Source: Isoetes taiwanensis
Taxonomy: Eukaryota; Streptophyta; Lycopodiopsida; Isoetales; Isoetaceae
Assembly: GCA_021234155.1 (NCBI GenBank)
Contig: JAJEKV010000064.1
Span: 5,832,001 to 5,896,000, forward strand
Length of the DNA stretch: 64,000 bases
Direction of reading: 5' to 3'
In this document: piece after piece, positions 9,674-20,849 of the stretch
How positions within the stretch are numbered: the first letter of the stretch is position 1
How the letters are laid out: every line of letters begins with the position of its first letter
Translations under genes and position numbers: made by a program
Notes under the pieces: model-generated
What the model was told of the DNA's origin: nothing
Databases searched by the model: none
Seen by the model: the letters and a program-made list of their open reading frames with translations, nothing else

Positions 9674-11279
9674 TTCTATTGTTTAAATTTGGTTTTTCCG
9701 GCTGGTGGAAAATTTTTTAAATTTTTTTGCCAGGTTAGTTTCCTAAGGTTATGGGGGATTCCAGGCATTCCAAAAATTAGGCAAGTGTATTGCTATGATT
9801 TGGAAATTCTGATTTTCGGCACCTACATCTCCAACTTTTTGCGGATGCCATAGAGCGATTTATTTGTATATGGCAAAGTTCGAGAGGCAGATCAGTCTTG
9901 AAAGCATACCAGTATGATTAGGGTTTCGAATTATCAACATCATTTGCCAAGTTCGTAAGAATTTCTTTTTTTTTTTTTTGCACTCCTAAATATTGTTTTG
10001 AGTTTTATTTAGAGGCTGCTTCCAACGCTGCAGTTATTGATTCAGCTCTCAACTCATCTAGGAGGAGTTGAATTACTGTTCGACTTTTATGGAGGCATGT
10101 TCTGTTCTTTTAACGATACCCGCAATAACCTACAATGGACTTGCTTAGTAGAAAATTCGGTGAAGCTGGCAAGCTTGATGAAGCTGAGGTTTGCTAATGT
10201 TTTTTATGATATATTTGTTAAAAACTGTGTGTGTTTCTTCATGCATTTGACAGGGCATTAGTCCCAGCTTTTCATATTTTATGGATCCTTATGACCCAAA
10301 AATGTAGCGACCATTAGCTACAGCAAGAGCATGTTGGCTTTATTGCAGGAGGACATTGTTGGTGGTAGGTTTATCGCTTCCCAAATTTACTTTGGATCTT
10401 GATATTTTTATGCAGTGGCAGCTGGACATCCTTCACAGCAGTTGGAGGATGCACGGAGAAGCCATAGTCCGTCTGCTGTCCTATCTTCTCTCTTTCTCAT
10501 CCATCAGAACTAAAGATAGCAGAACGGGTTGGTGGACATCTCTTTATATCCACAGCACCAGTTAGATATACATACCATTTTAACTTTTCTATGTTCTAGA
10601 TGTGAAGCTCTAATGTGAACATGCCCTTTGCATATAGGGTGCATTTGGAATTGTGCTTCAACTGCACTACATGTACTTCCCAAGGTGCCTCTGATGCTAG
10701 ATGATTTAGAAGCAGTTTTCATAAATAAAATCGTTTATGTAATGACAGTTCATTATCTCAGGTTAAAATCAATGAGGCATTTGAAGCTAACAGAGCCGAT
10801 TAAAGGTTGTGGATGGGGTTTCTGATATCTATAGGTGCAAGCTATATGTTGGAATGCGGCGAGATTCCGGAATCAGTGGATCCACGAAGATGAGTGCTAT
10901 GTACCAGTAAAACCACGAAAGCAACATGGTCATTTGGATACTGGCCGCCAATCTAGAAAAAATATATTAGCAGTTCATTTATTCGACTGCAACATCTTGC
11001 AGGGATTGCAAGGTTCTTATATATTTATTTCATCATTTTAGCCTTAGGGTTAGTGCACTGGAAAGTAATCAAATATTGTTGCAGGATGATGTCTCAAGGA
11101 AGCTTTCATTCTCGACACATCATTGATTGATGGAGGTACTATTCTTACATGCTCACAGTAATGTAACATATGACTCTTGATAGCCTTCTAGCATCTGAGC
11201 GCAATTAACATATTCAACCTTCAAAAATGACAGATAGATATCACTCTGTGAACCTCATGAACAGTATACTGGACCAAGT
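9674..11279. other. Interval with exon-like patches, no gene identified
   Basis: Short open patches on the plus strand end or begin near TTGCAG-type acceptor words (for example near 10047, 10413 and 11003). None of their peptides is recognisable and frames are not continuous. They could be relics of an old multi-exon gene or chance. A T-run lies at 9967-9979. Confidence 0.3.
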
Positions 11280-11640
11280 ATTTTTCATGTAGAAATGAAA
11301 GATAACAGGCCTGAAGTACCATGCCATAGCACCATAATGGTTTGTTGGGTATGGAGTATATGAATGCATTAACCAATAGCTGTACAAATTGCAGCGGTAT
11401 TTGACACTAGAGAAATGTAAATGGTATATATATCTAGCGAAGAAAATTAAATCAGGTCATAGATGGAAAACCTCAGGGACTGTCAATATAATTAGTTATG
11501 ATTAAATTTAGTCGAAGGTGAATACCTCTTATTTTTTCCATGCGAATGTTGTAGTTTCTGCACAAATTTTGTGTTGTTTTTGAACATGATTGCAATTACT
11601 ATTGTTGGTTCTATTTTCCGTGGAAATGACATTCATATCC
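11280..11640. repeat. Degenerate duplication, copy 1 (partner about 13185-13400)
   Basis: Blocks such as CTGAAGTA.CA.GCCATAG, GTACAAATTGCA followed by CTAGAGAAATG.AAATGG, and ATGATTGCA.TT.CTATTG are found in the same order at 13188-13370. Spacing between blocks differs, so the two are old diverged copies about 1.9 kb apart. Confidence 0.5.
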
Positions 11641-11667
11641 ATTAATGTTAGCAGCTTATGTGTTTGA

Positions 11668-11716
11668 CTAATCTGGTTGGTCTCCGTGGACGCTAAAAAT
11701 CTATTCTTATTCTTGG
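11668..11716 (+). repeat. TATTC-tailed short repeat, copy 2 (3' end only)
   Basis: Only the 3' core survives: CTGGTTGGTCTCCGTGGACG, then CTAAAAATCTATTCTTATTC. It matches the ends of the copies near 780, 36010 and 49850 and shows the same TATTC-type tail. Confidence 0.55.
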
Positions 11717-13136
11717 TTTTGTCCCTTGGTTTTCCCTTCCCAATTTGATGACTTGATTGTGACATTGAATTTATGTGCTTTAAGAATTGTTTTCTTAGTT
11801 GTTTGAGACGGGTTTGCACCATAGCCAGCATGGCTTTCAAAGTCGTTCTTCAAGTATTTTTGAAGCCACAAGGTTCGAGTATCTCATTAACTAATTACAA
11901 GCAACATGCAGGTATATGTTTGCAGACTTAAGCGTTGTGAGGAGCTTCTAGGCCTTCTCTGTGCACAAAACGGATTGCATCTCATGTATTTTCGAGAAAT
12001 TATATTGACATAGAGGATGACAGTAAAAAGAACATCAGATGAAAGATCTATATCGGACATATTACAAAAGTATGTACACTTCATTGCACATTGGATTTTT
12101 GACAAGTTTTAAATTTCTACAGCATATGTTTGATATGTCCTTTGATATCTCATAACCAACCATTATAGATACAATCACATGTTTCCTCAAACTTTAGTAT
12201 GCTGGATGCCTGAGCTTGGTCGTATTTTATTGTAGTTAAACCCTTTGGAAATAGTTGCTTTAATTACCCTTTGCCCGGGGCTTCATCTTTGCAAGTGCAA
12301 TAGTTAATCTGCACCACTCATTTCTATGGTTGGATGCATATATTAAAAAATCTTACTATGTAATTACCTCATTTGCCAAATTTTACTTTCAGTGAGTTTG
12401 AGCATGCCAAGTGCCAAGCCTTCTTATAATATCTGAAAGTCTTTGCTTTACCTGGCTTTGAATACATCAAATGTCTCCATTGTGGTGATGATCTCTGAAG
12501 CTGGTGAAACACTAATTTCTAAGTTTTATAGTCACATTCGAAGTGCAGACACTATTGCTATTTAACAGTGCTAAATTTTCAATGTCTCTTCACCAATACG
12601 CAGGTACAGTTCATCTCCAAATTCTACCAAATTGGGTTCAATCATAAGGTGAACTTCATGCCTTTTCCTTATGGGGTCTTTGAGCACAGTTATCAGTGGT
12701 TAGGAGTTAGAACAACATTATCGCCATCATAGTGACCACATGCCGACGCATCAATTAGAAGTAAGTTTCCAAAACTGCACCTTTTAAGCTGATTTTTTCA
12801 TATTGAAGAGGCAAAATCCAAGCAAAATCGAGATGCTGCATCAAAATGTTTACGCATTTTCTGGCAGGATGTTTTCTAGGTTATAAATGATTTTGAACCT
12901 TAAAACATTTTGTTTATCTCTGAAGCATTTTTGCATGCTGCCCATACCATTTTCTCGAATATACATTTATGAAAATGCAAGCATATGGAACTTATTATCC
13001 ATTCTACATTTCTTTTCTTCTTTTGTCTATAAGAAACACTAATTGCATCTGTGTGTTTCGAAGTCCTCCATTTCTTTCCGTGCATGTTGGGGGAGAAAAT
13101 GGAGCTCCAAGTGGTTTTTTCTTTCGCACAAAATTT

Positions 13137-13168
13137 CTCAGTTACCAATCCATCAGTTACCAATCCAT
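13137..13168. repeat. 15 bp tandem duplication
   Basis: CAGTTACCAATCCAT occurs twice in a row with no spacer. Confidence 0.85.
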
Positions 13169-13672
13169 CGTGCATTTTTATCCCTTAGTCTGAAGTAGCA
13201 CGCCATAGTATCCTGATGGTTTGCTGTTAGATGGTCGTTGGCAGTAGCAAACAGTCGCACAAATTGCAAAACTAGAGAAATGGAAATGGCATATGCTTTA
13301 TTCTTTCTGCTCAAATACTATGCTATTTTTTAATATGATTGCAGTTGCTATTGTTGGTCCGCTTTCGTATAAAGACAATGTTATCTCTGTGGTTGCGGCC
13401 TTATCAAGAGCATTAGACTTTTGAATGCCCATTTGATTTTTGTTCCTGCTTATTCATAATGAATCGAAAGATACAAGATCATTCTCTATAGGCATTTACT
13501 TGAACATACAAGATTGGGTTTGTTTTGCCTCTATTGTTAGAAATCATGGCGAATACCATTGATCCTGCTTTCATGGAATACGTGAAGCCAGCCAATGCAG
13601 AAGCATGAAAAAATAATAATGGAGGCAACCTACTATCCCTTCGCATTAAAAATTAAACAATTCATTAAAAAA

Positions 13673-13712
13673 TAGCAATTTAGCGAAGATTGGCCCCTTA
13701 AGGGAGACCCTG
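13673..13712 (-). repeat. 40 bp repeat around CCCTTAAGGG, copy 1
   Basis: The reverse complement is about 85% identical to 33641-33680 (CAGGGT-TCCCTTAAGGGGC followed by AATCTTCGC). It lies just 3' of the LINE coding remnant, and the other copy abuts a different reverse-transcriptase remnant. Confidence 0.6.
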
Positions 13713-13753
13713 CAAGTTGCAATAGTGCTTATACTAGCTGCTATCCATTGTCG

Positions 13754-15340
13754 TTATGTCTCTGGATGAGCAACAACACTTAGAGGCACATTCTTAGGAG
13801 TGTCCTGCAAAGAAATCCACCAGCATGGAGCAGATAACTGAAGGCACGCCTCAGGATTGAAATGAAAAAGAGACCTGACAGTGTTCCAAGCGGCAAGCAA
13901 CCCCTTTAGAAAGGGAGAAGCATTAGGATACAGATGTATATGATAAAACAAAATCCAAGGAAGGAGAGGTTTAATGGTGGCCTTATGAAATGGAAGATAA
14001 TGCTGAATCGACTGCATCAGCAATCTCAGGCTAGGAGAATCATCCTTACCAATGAGAATCTTCCAAATAAACTTCAATATCATCACCTTACTTTGGAGGT
14101 GAAAATCCAACATTCCAAGACCACCAACTGCCTTAGGTTTAATGCACTTCTCCCAAGCTACCTTGACCACAACTCCTACTTCATCTCCACCCCAAATAAA
14201 ATTCCTGACGATATGCACAATCTTACACTAAGGAGCTAACAGATCAGATGCCATGTAGACATGAGTATTACTAAGAACACATTTAACCACAATGATTCTT
14301 CTTGGCATGGATAGTTTAGATGTATTCCACCAAAATAAGTGCTTTTGCAACCCTGTAATAATTTCATCCCAAACATCTGAAGCGGAGACGTGAATTTCGA
14401 CAAGGATACCAAGCAACTTTGTGGTATTTCCATGCAGAAGAATCTTCCATGGATAATCCAGAATATAGGGAGGGATGGTACTGTCCAACGTCCACAAAGC
14501 AGTATACTTTTGCCAACCCATAAGAACTCCTGATGCTAAGGAGAAGGTGTCTAACAATAGCTTATCATTATGAAGATTTTCAGCCTCGGCAATTAGGAAC
14601 AAAAAAGTGTCATTAGTATATTGATTACATACCTCTTGAGAACCATCGTCTATTGGTAGACCTTGAATGATGCCATCCTTGTTACCCACAGAGAAAAGTT
14701 GGGATAATACTTCTGCCATAATTGTGAAGAGCAAGGGTGCTAAGGGGCAACCTTGCCAAATTCCTCTACCCACTACAAAAATATCAGATGGCTCGCCTTG
14801 AAAAAGTACAGTACCTTGCTGACGCATGAAGCTTCATGACACTTCTTGTAAATGACTCCCACCCAAGAGCAAGAAGACACTTCTCCAAGAAACCCCAATC
14901 AACACTATCGTAAGCTTTAGCAAAATCAAGCTTAAGATACACTGCTCTATGACCCTGTAAATGGGCCCAATATATTCCCTCGTATGCAGCAGCCGATATT
15001 GAGAATACAACAACGAGGGAGAAAGCCAGATTGTGTTGACGAATAGAGTCAGCCAAAATGTCTTGAACTTTTTCTGCCAATGCCTTAGCAAATATCTTGT
15101 ATACAGAGGAAAGCAATGTAATAGGTTGCCAGAGTCTTGGGTTCCATGCTCTTTGGAATGAGGGAGATGCAACCCGTGTCCAAAATCTTATCAATGCACT
15201 TAAATCTCTGAAACTCACAGAGGGCATCATATACATCATCCTCCAACCAGTCCAACACTTCTGAAAGAATTCAATAGGGAAGCCATCCAGATGCCGCATA
15301 TCGTTCACGTGTGATGGAAGTTGCATCTTATTTGGCAAGT
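13754..15340 (-). mobile_element. 5'-truncated L1-type LINE, reverse transcriptase with frameshifts
   Basis: Three minus-strand open segments (15338-14784, 14827-14228, 14218-13754) together form the reverse transcriptase and following region of a plant L1-type non-LTR retrotransposon. Visible motifs in order are DGFPIEFFQKCW, RLWQPITLLSSVYKIFAKAL, motif A YLKLDFAKAYDSVDWGFL, motif B GIWQGCPLAPLLF, motif C region YTNDTFLFL (the usual YADD is YTND) and then WGGDEVGVVVKVAWEKCIKP and GGLGMLDF, the conserved post-RT block. The endonuclease and ORF1 are absent because the element ends 5' near 15340. Two frame breaks and the altered catalytic motif make it inactive. No poly-A tail (poly-T on the plus strand) is seen near 13650, so the 3' end is also lost. 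Confidence 0.88.
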
Positions 15341-15383
15341 TCTAACAATCTATTTATAATCACATTTGGTGGCTAGACCCCCC

Positions 15384-15412
<29 letters not shown>
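15384..15412. repeat. A29 run
   Basis: Twenty-nine consecutive A follow CCCCCC. The run lies beyond the 5' end of the minus-strand LINE, so it is not that element's tail. It could be the tail of a separate, otherwise unrecognised plus-strand insertion. Confidence 0.9.
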
Positions 15413-15416
<4 letters not shown>

Positions 15417-16099
15417 TTTTTCATGGTTAAGTGAAGATATACGATTAAAGTATGAAAAGCACCATATATGCATGACTAACATACAATTACTAATGTCCGA
15501 CAATGCCAAACATGCACTACTAGTTAAACCTTCAAACTTGAAATTAGGAACCAATGGATCATCAATGTTAATGCCAATGAACTAGTCTTTATAACCATGT
15601 CCAAGTCTCTAAGAAAGACAAATATTAACATGTACTTACGGTTATAAGATAAATTATCCTTGCACAAGTTCCTTCCTTAATTCTCATTCATGAAGCTCTA
15701 ATAGCATATGCTTCAAGCTCTAGTGAATTCAGCATTCCGGAAAGAACACTATATCTTGAATAAGAAAATGGAAGTTGTAAGTGTAAGCCATAGCCACAAA
15801 AGTAGCCAAGTCTAATCTTTATGTCTCAGACCTGTTAATAACAATAAACAACTGGATACCTGATGCATGTGTATGCAAATGATCTCTTAATCGCCAGGAA
15901 AGATAGGAGGTAAAAGCGGCATGCAACTTTCTTTTTTTTTTTGATTGAAGGCGAGTCATCAAGCGGCATGCAACTTTCATCTATTTCAATTGCATTTTTG
16001 CAAAACAGGTCAATCTAATATTGAAGCTGCCAGAGGTTTTAAGCAAAGTGTGGAAGCATTCACCAGCTACTACTGAGGCCTTAAAAAGTCCATGTTGCT

Positions 16100-18612
16100 G
16101 TAGCCTAATGGAGCCAATCCATTGACTCATAGCAAATTTGTGCACTACTTCAATGGATGCTGCAACAATTAAAGCCCAAAACAACTTAAAATATGCCCCC
16201 AAAAGGACATATTCCAAAGTATATCATGCCTTGTTGGAACAACTCCATTCCATGCTGCAGCTCTCTACGATGTCTGTCGATGCACCGCAACCTACCGGCA
16301 TTCCGGCACCCCTGCCGGCAAAGCATACGAAGCAATCCAAGGCCGTAATGTAACCTCTCTTCCTTTTTTTTCTAACTCATGCATAAATTTGTATCTTTCA
16401 TAGCTTCCACAACCTAATTAAACTGCAAATTTTCGTGTTTGTTTTCTCTTGAGAAAAGGAAAAAAAGTGCTGCTTGAATTTAGCTCTGAAAGACTAGATG
16501 CGTGAACGATTTGTTTGTCTTTTCCAGAGGTCAACAGCCGAGCAAGGCAAGACAAAAAAGGCTAATATATACGTTGGTTGTAATTGTGCAAAAGGGATGC
16601 AGCAATTGAAGCGTGTCAGTATGCAGAGAAGTACAAGAAATATGAGATTGATTACCTCCGGCGCATAAACCACAAATATTTTTCTGGGCAAGTCTTAGGA
16701 GGCACAGGTCTCTCTAACCCACCCATTCTCCCCTCTCCCTCCATGTCCCTTTCTCTAATTTAATCAAATCCAATTCTCTTCTGCTCTACTGTGCACACGT
16801 ACACATTTTGTTTCTATTAAAATACTGTTAAAGCTTACAAACAAGATATAAAAGTGTGTCATTGAACCAAAGCATCAACAAAGCTAGTACTGGCCATAGG
16901 AGGGCAGAAAGTTGATGTTGAATCAGAAACAATGCAACCCAATATTGCAGCTATCAAGACTTATAAAAAAATGGTAGAGCATTGAAGTGTATCAAATAAC
17001 AAATACAAGTTATCTACAAGTTCTCTGTATAACCTGTGTCAAACCTTGTGTCATACCTATGGGAATTTAATGTGAACCCTGTATATGCCCACATGTGTTC
17101 TTCATATCATAAGGACATCCTTCTTTTCCGATGTTATAAGCTCAGGCATGCAAAGAATACCAAATTTATTTGTCAGGTTCAATAACTCAAATAGCTGGTG
17201 TCAAGTTTCAAAAAAAATGTGTGAAGAAGAAGAAAAATATGGTAGGAACATTGGCTAAATCAGATGATTATAAGCTTCTTTCTATACTATCAAAGTGAGA
17301 AGATTTTGCCTTTTATGATGCCTGCAAATGCATATATGGATTTTGATAACAGCAAAAACCTCGTCTTACTGCCATATGCATGACAACAAACAGCTTCAGT
17401 TGTCTTGTCTGCAGTTGACGTTTCGATTTGATAAGAATACCCTCTTCTTGCAGATCCAGTTTTTGAAGCTTGTACTGCGATTGATGATTTCCTTATAAGG
17501 GAAAGCAAGTATGTTGGAAGTTTGTGATTTAGTTTGTTTTTTTTGCAATGATTTTTGATGAGTTAGAGATCCCATTTGTAGAGAGCCACCTTTAAAAAAA
17601 TTTCTCGAAACAAAATGCTTGTCTGACGATCATGCAAAGCAAGGAGCAGCAACAGGAGACACACAGCCAAGTTCTGCTGGTAGGAAAGGCCAGTCAATCA
17701 AAACCTGACCTTTGAGCTATATTGTATTCCTTATTTGACTAATTCATGTGCTGTGTTGGTGTATATGTGCTGTTTATTCCGGCCTATTTGGAATAAGGAC
17801 GCCTAGGCATGTTGCACAATAAAGTTTCATGCCACTCAGACGAGTCTGGCAGAACTCATAATATTACAAATTTTAACTAGCTAGGAACTTGTAATTTAAG
17901 GGTATGGTATCTTAGTTATCAGCATGAAATTGTTAATCAATGTCTATTACATGTTAGTTATAATCACCTGAACAATGACCAATTTAGTTATGATCACCTG
18001 AACAATGACCAAATTGGGTTTAATGGAGGAAGTGTTGATGAAACGTAGGTAACTAGCTATTATTTGAAAAATTTTTGCGGTTAGGGTAGGTTTATTGGCT
18101 TTATTTTTTATTAGTAACTATGTCAGCTGTTTGTTAAAAGTTTACAGGTTTGCACATGTGCATAGATTGTTTGTGGTAATTATGCTATTATGTGCAGATT
18201 GCATGGAAATACATTCAAATCGTAAGAAGGAAGATACAGAGTCTGCGGCTGATGCAGAGAACAGAGCCTCTAAAGGATGTAGTGCGATTGACAAGACGGG
18301 CAAAATTAATTGGCAACTAATGAAAAATTGCCAATGTATTTACTGCATAATGCGCAAGAAAGAGCTTGGCAAGTGATTTGAAGAATCTCAAAAAGTTTTT
18401 ACGCAATGAACATGCTCTTCTATTGGTGCAGTTCCAAGTGTAATGCAGCTTTATTGTCCTTTCATATCTCAAGAAATATCTGCTAGTTCAGATCTCAAAG
18501 GTAGATGTGTGTAGTCAGCTGATGAAGCAGATCGTGCTGAAATTAAATGTCAGTTTAGTTGCACGCTCCAATTTGAAAGTAAACTTGGCTCCTGATATCC
18601 CCCAGCGAAAGT
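16100..18612 (+). pseudogene. Exon-like relics of an unrecognised multi-exon gene
   Basis: Several plus-strand patches look like former exons bounded by plausible splice sites. About 16528-16706 reads RDAAIEACQYAEKYKKYE, then DYLRRI and KYFSGQVLGG. 17453-17508 reads DPVFEACTAIDDFLIRES before GTATGT. 17610-17680 reads KCLSDDHAKQGAATGDTQP before GTAGGA. 18199-18376 reads DCMEIHSNRKKEDTESAADA and ends with a Lys-rich stretch. 18500-18610 reads VDVCSQLMKQIVLKLNVSL before GTAAGA. The peptides have protein-like composition, but frames shift inside some patches and I do not recognise the family. Some could be chance. A decayed host gene is the simplest reading. Confidence 0.35.
17956..18012. repeat. 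~32 bp tandem duplication
   Basis: TAGTTATAATCACCTGAACA followed by ATGACCAATT is repeated immediately with two changes. Confidence 0.85.
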
Positions 18613-20106
18613 AAGATTTTTTAGTATGTTGTGTGCTGATGATTGGAACACTTTTGGCTCTCTTTTTGGATTATTTTGACGAGTCATCCTTATGAAATAA
18701 GCACAAAGTCGCAAAGCATTTACTTTTGTTTAGCCTAGTGAAGACAAAGAACTCACGAAGCATAATTTGATTTATAGTAACTGGATCATTATAATCTGAT
18801 AATGCAGAAGTATAATGAGTTCAATTCTCAGCTATAAAAGAAATGCTTTCGACTTCACTTCAGCACTAGAAAAACTTAATTATTGTTTTAAGCAATATTT
18901 GGAAGTGCTTAAACTTCACAAGTCACGGACCAACGTCAAATGAGCTACAGATTTGCTTATTGACACATAAAAACAATTCAATAGCATTACCCTAAGGACC
19001 ATCAAAAAATAAATCCTCTTGCCATAAATCAATCCTGACTCTAAACAGATTTTGGATCCATTTTGTAGAAATAAGAGCAGTAAAACTCACATCTAAGGAT
19101 ATGAGGTCTTTTTTCCACAGTAATTTCTAAAAGTCACATCTTTTAAGAAATGAGGTATCGTCACCTATTGTCCTAAAAGAAAGCGCCTTTCCACGATGAA
19201 AAATAAAACACATCTTATTTAGGTTCGGATACCGAGGTACTTCCCCATGTATAAAATAAGACATCTAGTCTTACTTGAATATATAGCTAAAAATTAGATG
19301 TGTCTTACTTTGTGATGGTCTTCCACTAGTATTTTATTGGTCTCATGTTTTATGACTAGAAAATTCACCATGCAACGGAAAAGCAAGTTTAAATATGTGT
19401 GCCGCATCTTTTGCCCTGGAGTACAAATGATGATGTCATATATGTGTATGACAGTCATATTTTGCGACTACCATGGAAAAGATCTCTAAATCGGCATGTA
19501 GAAACGCACCACCAATCACATTCATAAATGACCATGTCTCATTCAACTTGGGTTTGCAACAAGATTGGCCTTTGTGAATTCGGGATGCATGACCTAACAA
19601 AATCAAGGACATTTTCTTCTAAGCCCGAGATATTTTTTGGCCTTAAACTTATATAAAGTGGAAACATGCTCAATGGCATAATTTACAAATGTCATGGCAT
19701 GTTTTCCTTGGGTTAAAATATAGCTGTTGTACTTTTCTAAGTTGGAACTTCCTTTTTAGTGCTTTGTAAAGAGTCAGCTTCTTTTTGTAAAAAAAGCTTG
19801 TTGCTTCAACTTGGGAGAGACAATGGAAGAATAATATCAGTTGGATAGGCACAATTCAAATTGAATTGAATGTAGCCATTTAAAAAATATTTACTGTTGA
19901 TTGTTTTAGAATCTTTTATTTGCCCATGTGTGGTTCAGAAAAGGAAAGAAGAAAAGTGAATTGTTGACAAAAGAGAACTAAAGCTTTATACTATAGGTTA
20001 ATCACAAGAATCAATGCCTATTCAAATTTATCTTCTAAGAATAGCCATTGGTTGCACAAAATCTAGAAGATTCTTATAGATTGTTAATTTTATTGCAAAC
20101 AACATT
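18613..20106. other. Non-coding interval
   Basis: AT-rich sequence with no gene, structured RNA or element that can be supported. Confidence 0.4.
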
Positions 20107-20424
20107 CTATAGATTGCACTTATTAGTTGGAATCCCACACTTTGTAGGCACCCCCAATATCACATCAGGATCAAGCCATGGTATACGTGTTGTTAACATC
20201 ACACATATACAATTTGGATTCAAAGCCATCATTGCTTTACAACAAAATGGTAATACTGCATGATTTGTACTGTTAGGCAACAAAAGAGGTAAACATAGCA
20301 ATGCTGCAGACATTACCACATCTCTCGGACACTGGTCTGCCTTCAAATTTGGCATCATCATAAGAATGAATAAAATAAAAATAGAAATCCTTTTTCTTCG
20401 TTGCATCCTATGCACAATCTTCAT
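20107..20424 (-). CDS. Non-specific lipid-transfer-like protein (8-cysteine motif, DIR1-like)
   Basis: The intact 105-residue frame has a basic start and a hydrophobic signal peptide (about residues 1-29, with SIFILFILMMM), then a complete eight-cysteine motif in the order C, C, CC, CxC, C, C. The segments read ADQCPRDVV, ALLCLPLLLP, PFCCKAMM, NPNCICVML, PWLDPD, VPTKCGIP and NKC before the stop. The PWL-xDP-x(5)-PxxCG portion fits DIR1-type (LTP type IV) proteins, which bind lipids in the apoplast and take part in systemic signalling or cuticle transport. Length, signal peptide, cysteine order and the short tail after the last cysteine all fit a complete single-exon gene. A TATA-like CTATATGAG lies about 30-40 bp upstream on the minus strand (20454-20462), so either the leader is very short or the box is fortuitous. 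The function is inferred from the motif. Confidence 0.75.
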   Translation of the reverse strand: MKIVHRMQRRKRISIFILFILMMMPNLKADQCPRDVVMSAALLCLPLLLPNSTNHAVLPFCCKAMMALNPNCICVMLTTRIPWLDPDVILGVPTKCGIPTNKCNL

Positions 20425-20745
20425 TTGCCATAGATGCTACACCTAAGGCTCTCATATAGCACTTAAGCTACACTCATGGCATTAATGCACATGCAATTAT
20501 TGTGATATAAATTTGGTAAACTAGAACATATGTGTGCAATAAATGTGAGGTACATTTATCAAATTGAGCATTTTAGTTAGATAACACATTACAATAAGAA
20601 AAATATTAATAAGTATACACAGAAAATATATAAAATATGAGTATATATAGATGCAATTCTTCCACATGTGATTCAACTTGTAAATCGTTGTTCTGATATC
20701 TAAAAGACAAAATGATACAACTAACAAAGAATTCCAGAACTGCTC

Positions 20746-20774
<29 letters not shown>
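20746..20774. repeat. A29 run
   Basis: Twenty-nine consecutive A, followed about 30 bp later by a short GAATA repeat (20802-20822). It may be the tail of a retroposed sequence whose body is not recognisable. Confidence 0.9.
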
Positions 20775-20777
<3 letters not shown>

Positions 20778-20849
20778 TTGACATCCAAAAAAATTGGGAT
20801 GGCGTAGAATAGAATAGAATATAGATTAAAAAATTGGGGGTTGATAGGC

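Noticed and set aside
15384-15412. A-run as the poly-A tail of the LINE at 13.7-15.3 kb
   Set aside because: That LINE is on the minus strand, so its tail would appear as T-run at the low-coordinate end. The A-run is at its 5' side.
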